Assembly (NCBI RefSeq): GCF_004353825.1
Contig: NZ_SMNA01000002.1
Span: forward strand, 518,752 to 582,751
Direction: 5' to 3'
DNA from: Occultella glacieicola
Lineage (GTDB): Bacteria; Actinomycetota; Actinomycetes; Actinomycetales; Beutenbergiaceae
Length of the DNA stretch: 64,000 nt
The notes under the pieces are model-generated. The model made no database searches. It was not told where the DNA came from and saw only the letters and a program-made list of their open reading frames with translations. Both the position numbers and the translations under genes were made by a program. Below are positions 8,049 to 17,760 of the stretch, in pieces. Position 1 is the first letter of the stretch; each line of letters begins with the position of its first letter.

Positions 8049-9221
8049 TCAGTCCCGCCTCGCTCGCATGTAGAGCTCGTCGGCTCTCGCCAACACGTCG
8101 GGCCAACCCACCGCCGGCGCCACCCGGGCGTTGTGTTCCCGGATCCGGGCCAGCAGGCCCGGGTCGGAGGCCAGGTCCACGAGGGCGCCGGTGAGGCCGG
8201 CGTCCCCGGTGCGCAACAGCCCGTCGACACCGTCGGCCACGAACTCACCGATGCCGGTGCCGGCGTTCGCCACCACGGCGAGCCCAGCGGCCCGGGCCTC
8301 GAGCGGCGCGATCCCGAACGCCTCGAGCCGGGCCGGGGCCACGAACACGTCCTGGTCCCGGTAGAGCGTCGGCAGCACCTCCCGCGGTACCCGGCCGAGC
8401 AGGGTGACCACGTCCTCGAGGCCGGCCGCGGCGATCTCGGCACGCAGGGCCGCCTCCGCGGGGCCGCTGCCGGCGATGCTCAACCGGATCCGTGGCCGCC
8501 CGCGGCCGTCGCGTCCGAGGGTCTCGGCGGCGGCACCGACGAGCCGCACCAGCGGAACCGCACGCTTGCGGGGCGCGAGCCGTTGGGTCGCGACCACGCG
8601 CAGCACACCGGGATCGGCCGGGGCGACCGGCCCTGGTGTGCCGCGCGCGGCGGCCCGCCAGGGCGCCAGGTCCAGCCCGTTCGGCAGCACGGTGACGTCG
8701 TCACGGCGCAGCGCGTGCGCCACCCGCTCGGCCGCCACGGTGCTGACCGCGCTCGGCGCGAGGGCAGCCTCGCTCCACCCGCCGGCCCGGGCGCCGAGCC
8801 GGACCGCCGGCTCCACGCCGTCGAGCATGCAGTGCCAGGTGATCGCGAGCGGCAGGCCGAGATCGCGGGCCGCGCGAGCGCCGTCGAACGCGAACGGGCT
8901 GACCACGCCCGCGTGCACGTGCACCACATCCGGGCGCAGGATCTCCAGGGCCCGCCTCACGAGCGCCCGCCCGCTCGGGTGCACGGGCAGCCCGAACGTG
9001 ACCGGCGAAGCGATCCGGTGCACCCGGACCCCGGCGGCCTCCGTGGTGGTGGTGCGGTACCGGCTGCGCCCCTGCTCGACGGCATCGCGGCCCAGCGCGG
9101 TCGCGGTCAGCACGTGCACGGCATGCCCGGCGGCGCCCTGATGGGTGGCGAGGTCCTCGACCTGGGACTCGATGCCGCCGACCCGGGGGGCGTAGCAGTC
9201 TGAGACGTGGACGATCCGCAC
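8049..9221 (-). CDS. GT4-family glycosyltransferase
   Basis: A 390-residue GT-B fold glycosyltransferase. The N-terminal acceptor domain opens with RIVHVSDCYAPRVGGIE, the usual GT4 start with a Gly-Gly loop; the C-terminal donor domain has the E-x7-E motif EAFGIAPLE. Family members use nucleotide-sugars to make glycolipids, mycothiol precursors or wall polysaccharide; the acceptor is unknown here. The GTG at 9221 is chosen because homology begins there and TACAGT (9227-9232) lies 5 nt upstream as a leaderless-type -10 box. The reading frame is open for 62 further upstream codons, but these look non-coding. Divergent from the tam gene. Confidence 0.88.
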   Translation of the reverse strand: MRIVHVSDCYAPRVGGIESQVEDLATHQGAAGHAVHVLTATALGRDAVEQGRSRYRTTTTEAAGVRVHRIASPVTFGLPVHPSGRALVRRALEILRPDVVHVHAGVVSPFAFDGARAARDLGLPLAITWHCMLDGVEPAVRLGARAGGWSEAALAPSAVSTVAAERVAHALRRDDVTVLPNGLDLAPWRAAARGTPGPVAPADPGVLRVVATQRLAPRKRAVPLVRLVGAAAETLGRDGRGRPRIRLSIAGSGPAEAALRAEIAAAGLEDVVTLLGRVPREVLPTLYRDQDVFVAPARLEAFGIAPLEARAAGLAVVANAGTGIGEFVADGVDGLLRTGDAGLTGALVDLASDPGLLARIREHNARVAPAVGWPDVLARADELYMRARRD

Positions 9222-9384
9222 GCCCCACTGTAACCAGCGCTCCCCGACGTGACGGGGCGAGGCAGAACCCCACGTCCGAGTCAGGAGGTCGTCGGCTCCT
9301 GATTCGGGCGCAACGCACTGCACCGCGGCGGGAACTCCTGTCGTGACCGCTAGAATTATCTCGATGTCGAGAGAACGGACGCCG

Positions 9385-10152
9385 ATGCCCACCTGGGACC
9401 CGACCACCTACCTCGCCTATGCCGACGAGCGCAGCCGACCGTTCCTCGACCTGCTCGCCCGGGTCGACGGCGAACCCGCCACCATCGCCGACCTCGGCTG
9501 CGGCCCCGGTCACCTGATGGCCGCCCTGCGGGCCCGTTGGCCGCACGCGTCGATCGTCGGCGTGGACGCCAGCCCCGAGATGATCGCGCGGGCGCGCGCC
9601 GAGCACGCCGCCGACGGCGTCACGTACGTGTGCGCCGACCTCACCTCCTGGGAGCCGGCCGCGCCGGTGGACCTGCTCGTCTCGAACGCGACGCTGCAGT
9701 GGGTGCCGGGGCACCTCGACCTGCTCCCCCGGCTCGCCGGCACGCTGACCGAGGCCGGCACGCTGGCGTTCTCCGTGCCGGGCAACTTCGACGAACCGAG
9801 CCACGTCCTGCTGCGCGACCTCGCCGGGCGAGCGCCCTACGCGGCCCACACGGCCGCCGTCGTCCATCCTTCGTCGCACGACGCAGCCACCTACCTGGCG
9901 ACCCTGACCGCGACGGGACTGCGCGTGGACGCCTGGGAGACCACCTACCTGCACGTGCTCGACGGCGAGGACCCGGTGCTGCGGTGGATCCTCGGAACCG
10001 GGGCGCGCCCGGTGGTGCAGGCGCTTCCCGAGGACCTCCGGGAGCAGTTCGTCACCGAGTACGGCGTGCTGCTGCGGGAGGCCTACCCGGTCCGCCCGCA
10101 CGGCACGGTGCTGCCGTTCCGGCGGGTGTTCGTGGTGGCGCGCCGAGCTTGA
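9385..10152 (+). CDS. tam: Trans-aconitate 2-methyltransferase-like enzyme
   Basis: A SAM-dependent methyltransferase of 255 residues, resembling E. coli Tam over its whole length: TWDPTTYLAYADERSRPF at the start, motif I ADLGCGPGHLM, VDASPEMI for SAM ribose binding, NATLQWVPGHLDLLP, and FRRVFVVARRA at the end. Tam methylates trans-aconitate that escapes from aconitase and would otherwise inhibit it. The ATG at 9385 matches the family N terminus. A good -10 box TAGAAT (9351-9356) lies 7 nt before an in-frame ATG at 9364, so a leaderless product 7 residues longer is also possible. Confidence 0.9.
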   Translation: MPTWDPTTYLAYADERSRPFLDLLARVDGEPATIADLGCGPGHLMAALRARWPHASIVGVDASPEMIARARAEHAADGVTYVCADLTSWEPAAPVDLLVSNATLQWVPGHLDLLPRLAGTLTEAGTLAFSVPGNFDEPSHVLLRDLAGRAPYAAHTAAVVHPSSHDAATYLATLTATGLRVDAWETTYLHVLDGEDPVLRWILGTGARPVVQALPEDLREQFVTEYGVLLREAYPVRPHGTVLPFRRVFVVARRA

Positions 10153-10174
10153 GCGGCGGTGCTCAGGCCCGCCT

Positions 10175-11751
<1,577 letters not shown>

Positions 11752-11786
11752 AGCACCCAGGATACGGCCGGATCAGACGGTGCCGA

Positions 11787-12179
11787 TCACGGCGCCTCGG
11801 CGCGCGCCGCGAGCGTCTCGTCCACCCAGTCGCGGGCCTTACCCTCCATGACGAACGACAGGACCGGCACCACGCCACCGGCGATCAGGGCCGCGATCCG
11901 GCCGAAGCTCCAGCGCATCCGGCTCCACAGGTCGAACACCGTGACCGCGTAGACGACGTAGATCCATCCGTGCACGAACGCGATCCAGGACCCGAGCACG
12001 GGGTTCGGACTGCCGGTGGAGTCGACGCCGTTCACCTGCACGATGTACTTGAGCACCATCTCCAGGCAGAGCAGCAGGAGCATGCCGCCGGTGACGAACG
12101 CCATGATCCGGTAGCGGGTGAACGCGCCGCGATCCTTGAAGTCCCGGGCATCGGCGTTGGTCGGGTTGGTGTCCGTCAT
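11787..12179 (-). CDS. DUF3817 membrane protein
   Basis: A 130-residue protein with a polar N terminus and three membrane helices (about 25-48, 60-84 and 92-113). FTRYRIMAFVTGGMLLLLC, the loop HGWIYVVYAVTVFDL and the arginine-flanked RMRWSFGR match the DUF3817 family of unknown function, which in actinobacteria often sits beside guaA. ATG 12179 is used; an in-frame ATG three codons upstream (12188) is an alternative, and neither has a clear ribosome site. It is upstream of guaA on the same strand, with 35 bp between them. Confidence 0.85.
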   Translation of the reverse strand: MTDTNPTNADARDFKDRGAFTRYRIMAFVTGGMLLLLCLEMVLKYIVQVNGVDSTGSPNPVLGSWIAFVHGWIYVVYAVTVFDLWSRMRWSFGRIAALIAGGVVPVLSFVMEGKARDWVDETLAARAEAP

Positions 12180-12288
12180 GGGAGACATTGTCGCCCGAGT
12201 CCGGGGCGGGGGGAAACTCGCCGGGCACGCCGGACGGCGGGTGGGCACCGACACCGGTCGGTAGCCTGTGCGCGGAGAGGGGTGGGCG

Positions 12289-13131
12289 ATGAGCCGACGG
12301 CGGTGGCTGCTCGCGGCGGCGGTGCTCGTCGTGGTGGTCGTGGTGGTGGTGCTCGCGCTCCGGTCCGGTGGCCCAGCGGCCGAACGGCGCGCCGCGATCG
12401 CCCAGTGGGATGCCGACCTGCTGGACTGGGAGGTCCAGCGGCTCGCCGAGTTCGGGCCCGACGGCGCCCGAGTGCCGACCGCGGAGCCGCTCGGCGCCGT
12501 GGTGCTCGGTCTCGCAAGCGCACCCGTGCTCGCCGGCGAGGCCACCGCGGAGTCCCTGGACGCGGTGAACGCCGCCTGCACCGCGCAGGCGTCCTTCCCG
12601 GAGGTGGTGCGCAGCGTGCCCGCTCCCCCGGCCGCGCCGCCGGGCCTGGACACCGAGCACGCCGACGCCGACGGGGTCGTGGCCCGGTTCGACGCCGATC
12701 GCGGCGCCCTGGCCGCCTTCGTGGACGCGACCGGGGCCGACGAGGCGGCGGTGCGACAGTTCTGCGGCACCTACCCGCCGCTGGTATCAGCGCACTCGGA
12801 CGCCGCTGCCGGAGCGACCGGCCCGGCGGAGGCGAACGCCCGGATCGTCGACGCTCTCTCGACCCAGTGCTACCTGTCCGGCTGGGAGCCCGTCTGCTCC
12901 GCCGACGCGGACGGGGCGCGGGACGTGGCGGCCGCCCAGATCAGCGCGGATCCGGGCGCGGTCGACGCCGCGGTGGAGGCGGCGGACACCGGGCACGCGC
13001 AGGCCGCGACCGCCGTCGGGCTCGGGGCCGACCGGGCCGCCACGGCGGCCGCCATGACCGCGGCGGTGACCGCCTGGCAGACCGACGCGAGCGCGGCGAC
13101 CACGGCGTTCACCGACGCACTCGGCGGGTGA
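12289..13131 (+). CDS. Signal-anchored secreted protein, unknown function
   Basis: A 280-residue protein. SRRRW is followed by a long run of Ala/Val (about 7-24), which forms an N-terminal membrane anchor or signal peptide, and the rest is exported. The body is Ala/Asp/Glu-rich and mostly helical, with four cysteines (in AACTAQ, FCGTY, QCYLS and VCSAD), so two disulfides are possible outside the cell. GGAGAGG lies 9 nt before the ATG, a strong ribosome site by local standards. The gene is divergent from the DUF3817 gene. I recognise no family. Confidence 0.78.
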   Translation: MSRRRWLLAAAVLVVVVVVVVLALRSGGPAAERRAAIAQWDADLLDWEVQRLAEFGPDGARVPTAEPLGAVVLGLASAPVLAGEATAESLDAVNAACTAQASFPEVVRSVPAPPAAPPGLDTEHADADGVVARFDADRGALAAFVDATGADEAAVRQFCGTYPPLVSAHSDAAAGATGPAEANARIVDALSTQCYLSGWEPVCSADADGARDVAAAQISADPGAVDAAVEAADTGHAQAATAVGLGADRAATAAAMTAAVTAWQTDASAATTAFTDALGG

Positions 13132-13236
13132 CCCGGCCCGCCGCCCGGGTACCGGGACCGAGCGGCGCTGAACGGTGGTGCAGACCACTGAAATCAGTTG
13201 GCACCGTGGTGGTGGCCAGGCATACCGTTGCCTCTC

Positions 13237-15036
13237 GTGCGTCCACTCCCCGAGGCCGATCCCGGCCGCCCTCCGCTGACCTCCGCCGGCGCCTTCATGT
13301 GGTGGCAGACGAAGCGTCAGTGGGGCGTGCTCGTCGGCGCTGTCATCGTCGGCATCATCGGTGCCGTCTGCCAGGCCGCGGTGCCGTTCGTGCTCGGTCG
13401 TGCCATCGACGGCGGACTCGAACACGGCCTGTCGCCGTCGCTGCTGCGTTGGTGCCTGATCCTCGCCGGCATCGGCGCGGTCTCGCTGTTCACCGGAGCG
13501 TTCGGGCACCGTCTCGACGTGGTCAACTGGCTGCGCGCGTCCCTGAACACCAGCCAGCTCATCGGCCACCACGTGACCCGCACCGGCTCGGCGATCACCC
13601 GGGAACTGCCCACCGGTGAGGTGGTCGCCACCGTGGCCTCGGACGCCCTGCGCCTCGGCGAGATCTACGCCCAGGCGGCCCGGCTGCTCGGCGGGATCGT
13701 CACCTACATCCTGGTCGCCGTCGTGCTGCTGCAGAGTTCGGTCTCGCTCGGGGTGGCCGTGCTCATCGGCCTGCCCGTGGTCGCCGGCGTCCTGGCGCTC
13801 CTGGTCCGCCCCTTGCAGCGTCGCCAAGCGCTCCAGCGCGAGGCCGCCGGGCGGCTGACCACCCTCGGTGCGGACACCGTGTCCGGGCTGCGGATCCTGC
13901 GTGGCATCGGCGGCGAGGAGGTTTTCGCGGGCCGCTATCGGGAGCAGTCCCAGAAGGTCCGGGCCGCCGGCACGGCCGTCGCGCAGACGCAGTCGACGCT
14001 GGACGCCCTGCAGACCCTGCTGCCCGGCCTGTTCCTGGCCGGGGTGGTCTGGTACGGCGCTCACCTGGCGCTCGCCGGGGAGATCACGCCGGGCCAGCTG
14101 GTCACGTTCTACGGCTACGCCGCGTACCTCACCCAGCCGTTGCGCGCCGCGACCCAGGCAGTCCAGTCCGGCACCCGGGCGGTGGTCGCCAGCCGCAAGG
14201 TCATCAAGGTCCTCCAGGTCACCCACGACGTCCCGGACACCGGCACCGAAACGGCGCCGCCCGCGGGGTCCGAACTGGTGGACTCCGACTCCGGCCTGGT
14301 CGCCCACCCGGGGCAGCTCCTCGCCGTGGTGAGCGCGGACCCCGACGCCTCCGCCGAGATCCTGGCCCGGATGGCACGGCAGCACGACCGGGTCGAGCCG
14401 GGTGAACAAGCCGGCAGCGTCGACCAGGACGACCAGGCCGAACAGGCCGGTGAGGTGCGCTGGGGCGAACGGCGCCTCACCGACGTGCCGCTGGCGCAGG
14501 TCCGGGAGCGGATCGTCCTGAGCGAGGCCACCCCGGCCCTGTTCACGGGTCCGTTGACCGAGGAGCTCGACACCCGCGAGCAGGCGGACCGCGCCGACCT
14601 CGAGGCCGCGCTCGCGACGTCCGACGCCGGCGACGTCCTCGACTCCATCCCCGATGGCCTCGACGGCACCATGACGGAGAAGGGCCGGTCCCTGTCGGGT
14701 GGCCAGCGCCAGCGGGTCTCGCTCGCCCGTGCCCTGCTCACCGAGGCCGAGATCCTGCTCCTGGTGGAGCCCACCAGTGCGGTGGACGCGCACACCGAGG
14801 CCCGGATCGCAGGGAACCTGACCCGCGCCCGGGCCGGTCGGACCACCGTGGTGGTCTCGGCCAGCCCGCTCGTGCTCGACCAGGTCGACGAGGTCGCGTT
14901 CGTCTCCGGCGGCCGGGTCGAGGTCCGCGGCGGCCACCGCGACCTGCTCGAGATGGCCGAGGCCGGGCACCCCGGCGCCCTCGCCTACCGGAACGTCGTC
15001 AGCCGCGCCACGGCAGAACAGGAGGTGGCCCGATGA
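13237..15036 (+). CDS. ABC exporter half-transporter with degenerate ATPase (subunit 1)
   Basis: 599 residues: a six-helix type IV exporter membrane domain (about 15-300), then a nucleotide-binding domain. The ATPase is defective. Where Walker A should be (about 364-373) the sequence reads VVSADPDASA with no GKS/T. Walker B has V510 in place of Asp (LLLVEPTSAVD, catalytic Glu511 kept), and the switch His is Ser541 (VVVSASP). The signature LSGGQ (486-490) is intact. It therefore needs the partner encoded next, with which it overlaps by 4 nt (ATGA). GTG 13237 is chosen because TTGGCA and TACCGT upstream look like its promoter (8-nt gap, leaderless); an upstream TTG at 13198 would lie inside that promoter. 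Confidence 0.88.
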   Translation: MRPLPEADPGRPPLTSAGAFMWWQTKRQWGVLVGAVIVGIIGAVCQAAVPFVLGRAIDGGLEHGLSPSLLRWCLILAGIGAVSLFTGAFGHRLDVVNWLRASLNTSQLIGHHVTRTGSAITRELPTGEVVATVASDALRLGEIYAQAARLLGGIVTYILVAVVLLQSSVSLGVAVLIGLPVVAGVLALLVRPLQRRQALQREAAGRLTTLGADTVSGLRILRGIGGEEVFAGRYREQSQKVRAAGTAVAQTQSTLDALQTLLPGLFLAGVVWYGAHLALAGEITPGQLVTFYGYAAYLTQPLRAATQAVQSGTRAVVASRKVIKVLQVTHDVPDTGTETAPPAGSELVDSDSGLVAHPGQLLAVVSADPDASAEILARMARQHDRVEPGEQAGSVDQDDQAEQAGEVRWGERRLTDVPLAQVRERIVLSEATPALFTGPLTEELDTREQADRADLEAALATSDAGDVLDSIPDGLDGTMTEKGRSLSGGQRQRVSLARALLTEAEILLLVEPTSAVDAHTEARIAGNLTRARAGRTTVVVSASPLVLDQVDEVAFVSGGRVEVRGGHRDLLEMAEAGHPGALAYRNVVSRATAEQEVAR

Positions 15037-16766
15037 AGCTCCCCATCGCGGACTCCGCGACCATGCGCGCCATGACCGGCGACCTGCTGCGCCGCTACCG
15101 CGGTGAGCTGACCAGCGTCGTCGGGCTGCACACCCTGTCCGCCGTCGCGGGTCTGCTCGGTCCGTGGCTGCTCGGGATGATGGTCGACGGGGTGATCGGC
15201 GGCACCACCGCCCGTGCCCTGAACACCATGGTCGCGATCCTCGTGGCGGCGGTGCTCGCCCAGACCGTGCTTACGAAGTTCGCGCAGCGCTCCTCGATGC
15301 TGCTCGGCGAGAAGGTCTTCGCCGGGTTGCGCGAGGAGTTCATCTCCCACGTCACCACGCTCCCGCTGTCCACGGTGGAACGGGCCGGGACCGGGGACCT
15401 GGTGGCGCGCACCACGAACGACATCGACCGCGTCCAGCACACGGTGCGGTTCGGCGTGCCCCGGGTGCTCGTCTGCATCATCACGATCGTGCTGACCGTG
15501 GTCGCGGCCGTCCTGGCGAACTGGCTCGTCGCCCTGGCCATGTTCGCCGGCGCCCCGATCCTGATCGTGGTGACCCGGTGGTACCTGCGCCGGGCCACCA
15601 AGGGGTACCTGCGCGAGTCCGCGTCCTACGCCCGGATCAACGGCACCATCACCGAGTCCGTGGAAGGTGCGAGCACGGTCGACGCGTTGTCCCTCGGCCG
15701 CAGGCGTCGCCAGCGGATCGACGCCGACCTCGCCGAGGCCTTCGGCGCCGAGAAGTACACGCTGTACCTGCGTACCGTACTGTTCCCCGGCCTGGACGCG
15801 GCGTTCATCCTGCCGATCATCGCGGTGCTGCTCTGGGGCGCCTACCTGATCTCGACCGGTCAGGCGAGCGTCGGCGCGGTGACCACGATCGCCCTGTACG
15901 CGGTGCAGGTCATGGGCCCGGTCGACGAACTGATCTTCTGGATCGACGAGATCCAGGTGGGTGCCACGTCGTTGTCCCGGATCTTCGGGGTCTCCCTGGT
16001 CAAGCAGGACCGGGAGCCCACCGGCGCGCGGCCGAGCGGCGAGGAGATCGAGGCACGCGACCTGCACTACGCCTACCGCGAGGGCCACAACGTGCTGCAC
16101 GGCATCGACCTGGACCTGAGGGTTGGTGAACGCCTCGCCGTGGTCGGCCCCTCGGGAGCGGGCAAGTCCACCCTCGGGCGGATGCTCGCCGGGATCCACC
16201 CGCCCACCGCCGGGACGGTCACGGTCGGGCAGGTCCCGCTCGTCGACCTGCCCCTGGAGGAACTGCGTTCGCAGGTCGCTCTGGTGACCCAGGAGCACCA
16301 CGTGTTCGTCGGGACGCTCGCCCAGAACCTGCGCCTGGCCAAGGTCGAGGCGGACGACGGCGAACTCACCAGGGCGTTGGACGCCGTCGATGCCCTCGGC
16401 TGGGTGCGGGCGCTGCCGGAGGGTCTGGAGACCGAGGTGGGCTCCGGCGGGGCGAAGCTGACCCCGGCGCAGGCCCAGCAGATCGCGCTCGCCCGCCTGG
16501 TCCTCCTGGATCCGCACACCCTCGTGCTCGACGAGGCGACCTCGCTGCTCGACCCGCGCGCGGCCCGGCATCTGGAGCAGTCGCTCAACGCGGTCCTGAC
16601 CGGACGCACCGTGGTCGCGATCGCGCACCGCCTGCACACCGCGCACGACGCCGACCGGGTGGCCGTGGTCGACGGCGGCCGGATCTCCGAGATCGGCCCG
16701 CACGATGAACTGGTGGCGGCCGACGGCGAGTACGCCGCGCTCTGGCACTCCTGGCAGCAGGAGTAG
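15033..16766 (+). CDS. ABC exporter half-transporter with active Walker motifs (subunit 2)
   Basis: 577 residues: a six-helix exporter membrane domain (about 20-300) and a C-terminal ATPase. Walker A GPSGAGKST (372-380), Walker B LVLDEA with D500/E501, and switch H532 (IAHRL) are intact, but the signature is LTPAQ (476-480) instead of LSGGQ. Combined with subunit 1, the heterodimer has one complete site (Walker motifs from here, LSGGQ from subunit 1) and one fully dead site. Heterodimers of this asymmetric kind are widespread multidrug or lipid exporters; the substrate cannot be told. It is translationally coupled to subunit 1. Confidence 0.93.
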   Translation: MKLPIADSATMRAMTGDLLRRYRGELTSVVGLHTLSAVAGLLGPWLLGMMVDGVIGGTTARALNTMVAILVAAVLAQTVLTKFAQRSSMLLGEKVFAGLREEFISHVTTLPLSTVERAGTGDLVARTTNDIDRVQHTVRFGVPRVLVCIITIVLTVVAAVLANWLVALAMFAGAPILIVVTRWYLRRATKGYLRESASYARINGTITESVEGASTVDALSLGRRRRQRIDADLAEAFGAEKYTLYLRTVLFPGLDAAFILPIIAVLLWGAYLISTGQASVGAVTTIALYAVQVMGPVDELIFWIDEIQVGATSLSRIFGVSLVKQDREPTGARPSGEEIEARDLHYAYREGHNVLHGIDLDLRVGERLAVVGPSGAGKSTLGRMLAGIHPPTAGTVTVGQVPLVDLPLEELRSQVALVTQEHHVFVGTLAQNLRLAKVEADDGELTRALDAVDALGWVRALPEGLETEVGSGGAKLTPAQAQQIALARLVLLDPHTLVLDEATSLLDPRAARHLEQSLNAVLTGRTVVAIAHRLHTAHDADRVAVVDGGRISEIGPHDELVAADGEYAALWHSWQQE

Positions 16767-16780
16767 CCCGACCGCCGGGC

Positions 16781-17614
16781 TCAGGCGGTGCCGACGGCCT
16801 CGGGATCCGTGGCGGGTGCGTCGCCGCCGGTGCGCTCCGCCCGGAGGTGACGCACCTCGTCACGGACCATCCGCCACCACAGCACCAGGGCGAAGCCCCC
16901 GAAGATCCACCACTCGGCGGCGTACGCCAGGTTCTGGATGTTCAGCCCGCCGCCCTCGACGACCGGGGCGCCGTAGGGCGCCAGTTCGGCGTCGGCCGCC
17001 GGCTCCTGGACCTCCAGGATGAACTGGCCGGAGTAGATCGGCGTGCCCCACACGTTCGCGAGCGCCGCCGGGCTGACCGCCTCGATCTCGTCGCCGGTGG
17101 CAGCCCCGACGGCGATGCCCGCCTGGGCGGGGTCCGGCCCGCCCAGGTAGCCGGTCAGCTCGACCGGCCCGCCGGGCACGTCGAGGTGGGCGTCGCCGGG
17201 CTCGCTCACCCAGCCCCGCACCACCGGCAGGATCGCGGGCCCGCCGGCTGGGTGGTCGACCTGCAGCGCGGTGACGAGCAGGTAACCGGTCCGACCGTCG
17301 AGCTGCCGGTCGGCGACGAAGAACTGGTCCTGCGCGAGGTAGGTACCCGTGACGGTGACCCGCTGCCCCACCATCGTCTGCGTGAACGGGGTCTGCGGGG
17401 CGGCCACCGTGTCCAGCGGCACCGGGGGCGCGCTCTCGCGCTCCGCGGCCTCGACGGCGGACGCCTGGTCGCCGCGGATCTGAGCGCGGTCCAGCTGCCA
17501 GGCCCCGAGCCGGATGCACAGCAGAGCACCGGCCACGAGCAGCACGAGGATGCCGATCAGGCGGGGGCGGGTCGCCGCCCGCAGCCAGTCGGAGAACCCA
17601 GCGGACGCGTGCAC
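16781..17614 (-). CDS. SURF1-family cytochrome oxidase assembly protein
   Basis: A 277-residue membrane protein that helps assemble aa3-type cytochrome c oxidase, probably in heme a insertion. It has the SURF1 layout: an N-terminal helix (about 17-37, ending [12 protein letters not shown], the family RLxxWQxxR motif), a large extracytoplasmic domain with [10 protein letters not shown] and VRGWV, and a C-terminal helix ([20 protein letters not shown]). GTG 17614 is used; TAACCT (17621-17626) sits 6 nt upstream as a leaderless-type -10 box. It converges with the ABC exporter operon. Confidence 0.9.
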   Translation of the reverse strand: MHASAGFSDWLRAATRPRLIGILVLLVAGALLCIRLGAWQLDRAQIRGDQASAVEAAERESAPPVPLDTVAAPQTPFTQTMVGQRVTVTGTYLAQDQFFVADRQLDGRTGYLLVTALQVDHPAGGPAILPVVRGWVSEPGDAHLDVPGGPVELTGYLGGPDPAQAGIAVGAATGDEIEAVSPAALANVWGTPIYSGQFILEVQEPAADAELAPYGAPVVEGGGLNIQNLAYAAEWWIFGGFALVLWWRMVRDEVRHLRAERTGGDAPATDPEAVGTA

Positions 17615-17760
17615 CCACCCAGGTTACTTCGCGCCGCCGGGTGTCCCGGGCCGGCGCCGGCGCCGGGCCGGCCCGCCCGGGACCGAAGTCACTCGCGCAA
17701 CCGCGTCCGACCGGGCAGGCTAGGGCACGGCTGTGCTGTCGCTCACCGAGGGGTAGGAAC

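Noticed and set aside
13237..15036. ABC subunit 1 as a pseudogene because of missing Walker A
   Set aside because: The frame is intact, the LSGGQ is conserved and the partner has the complementary defect; this is a functional asymmetric heterodimer.
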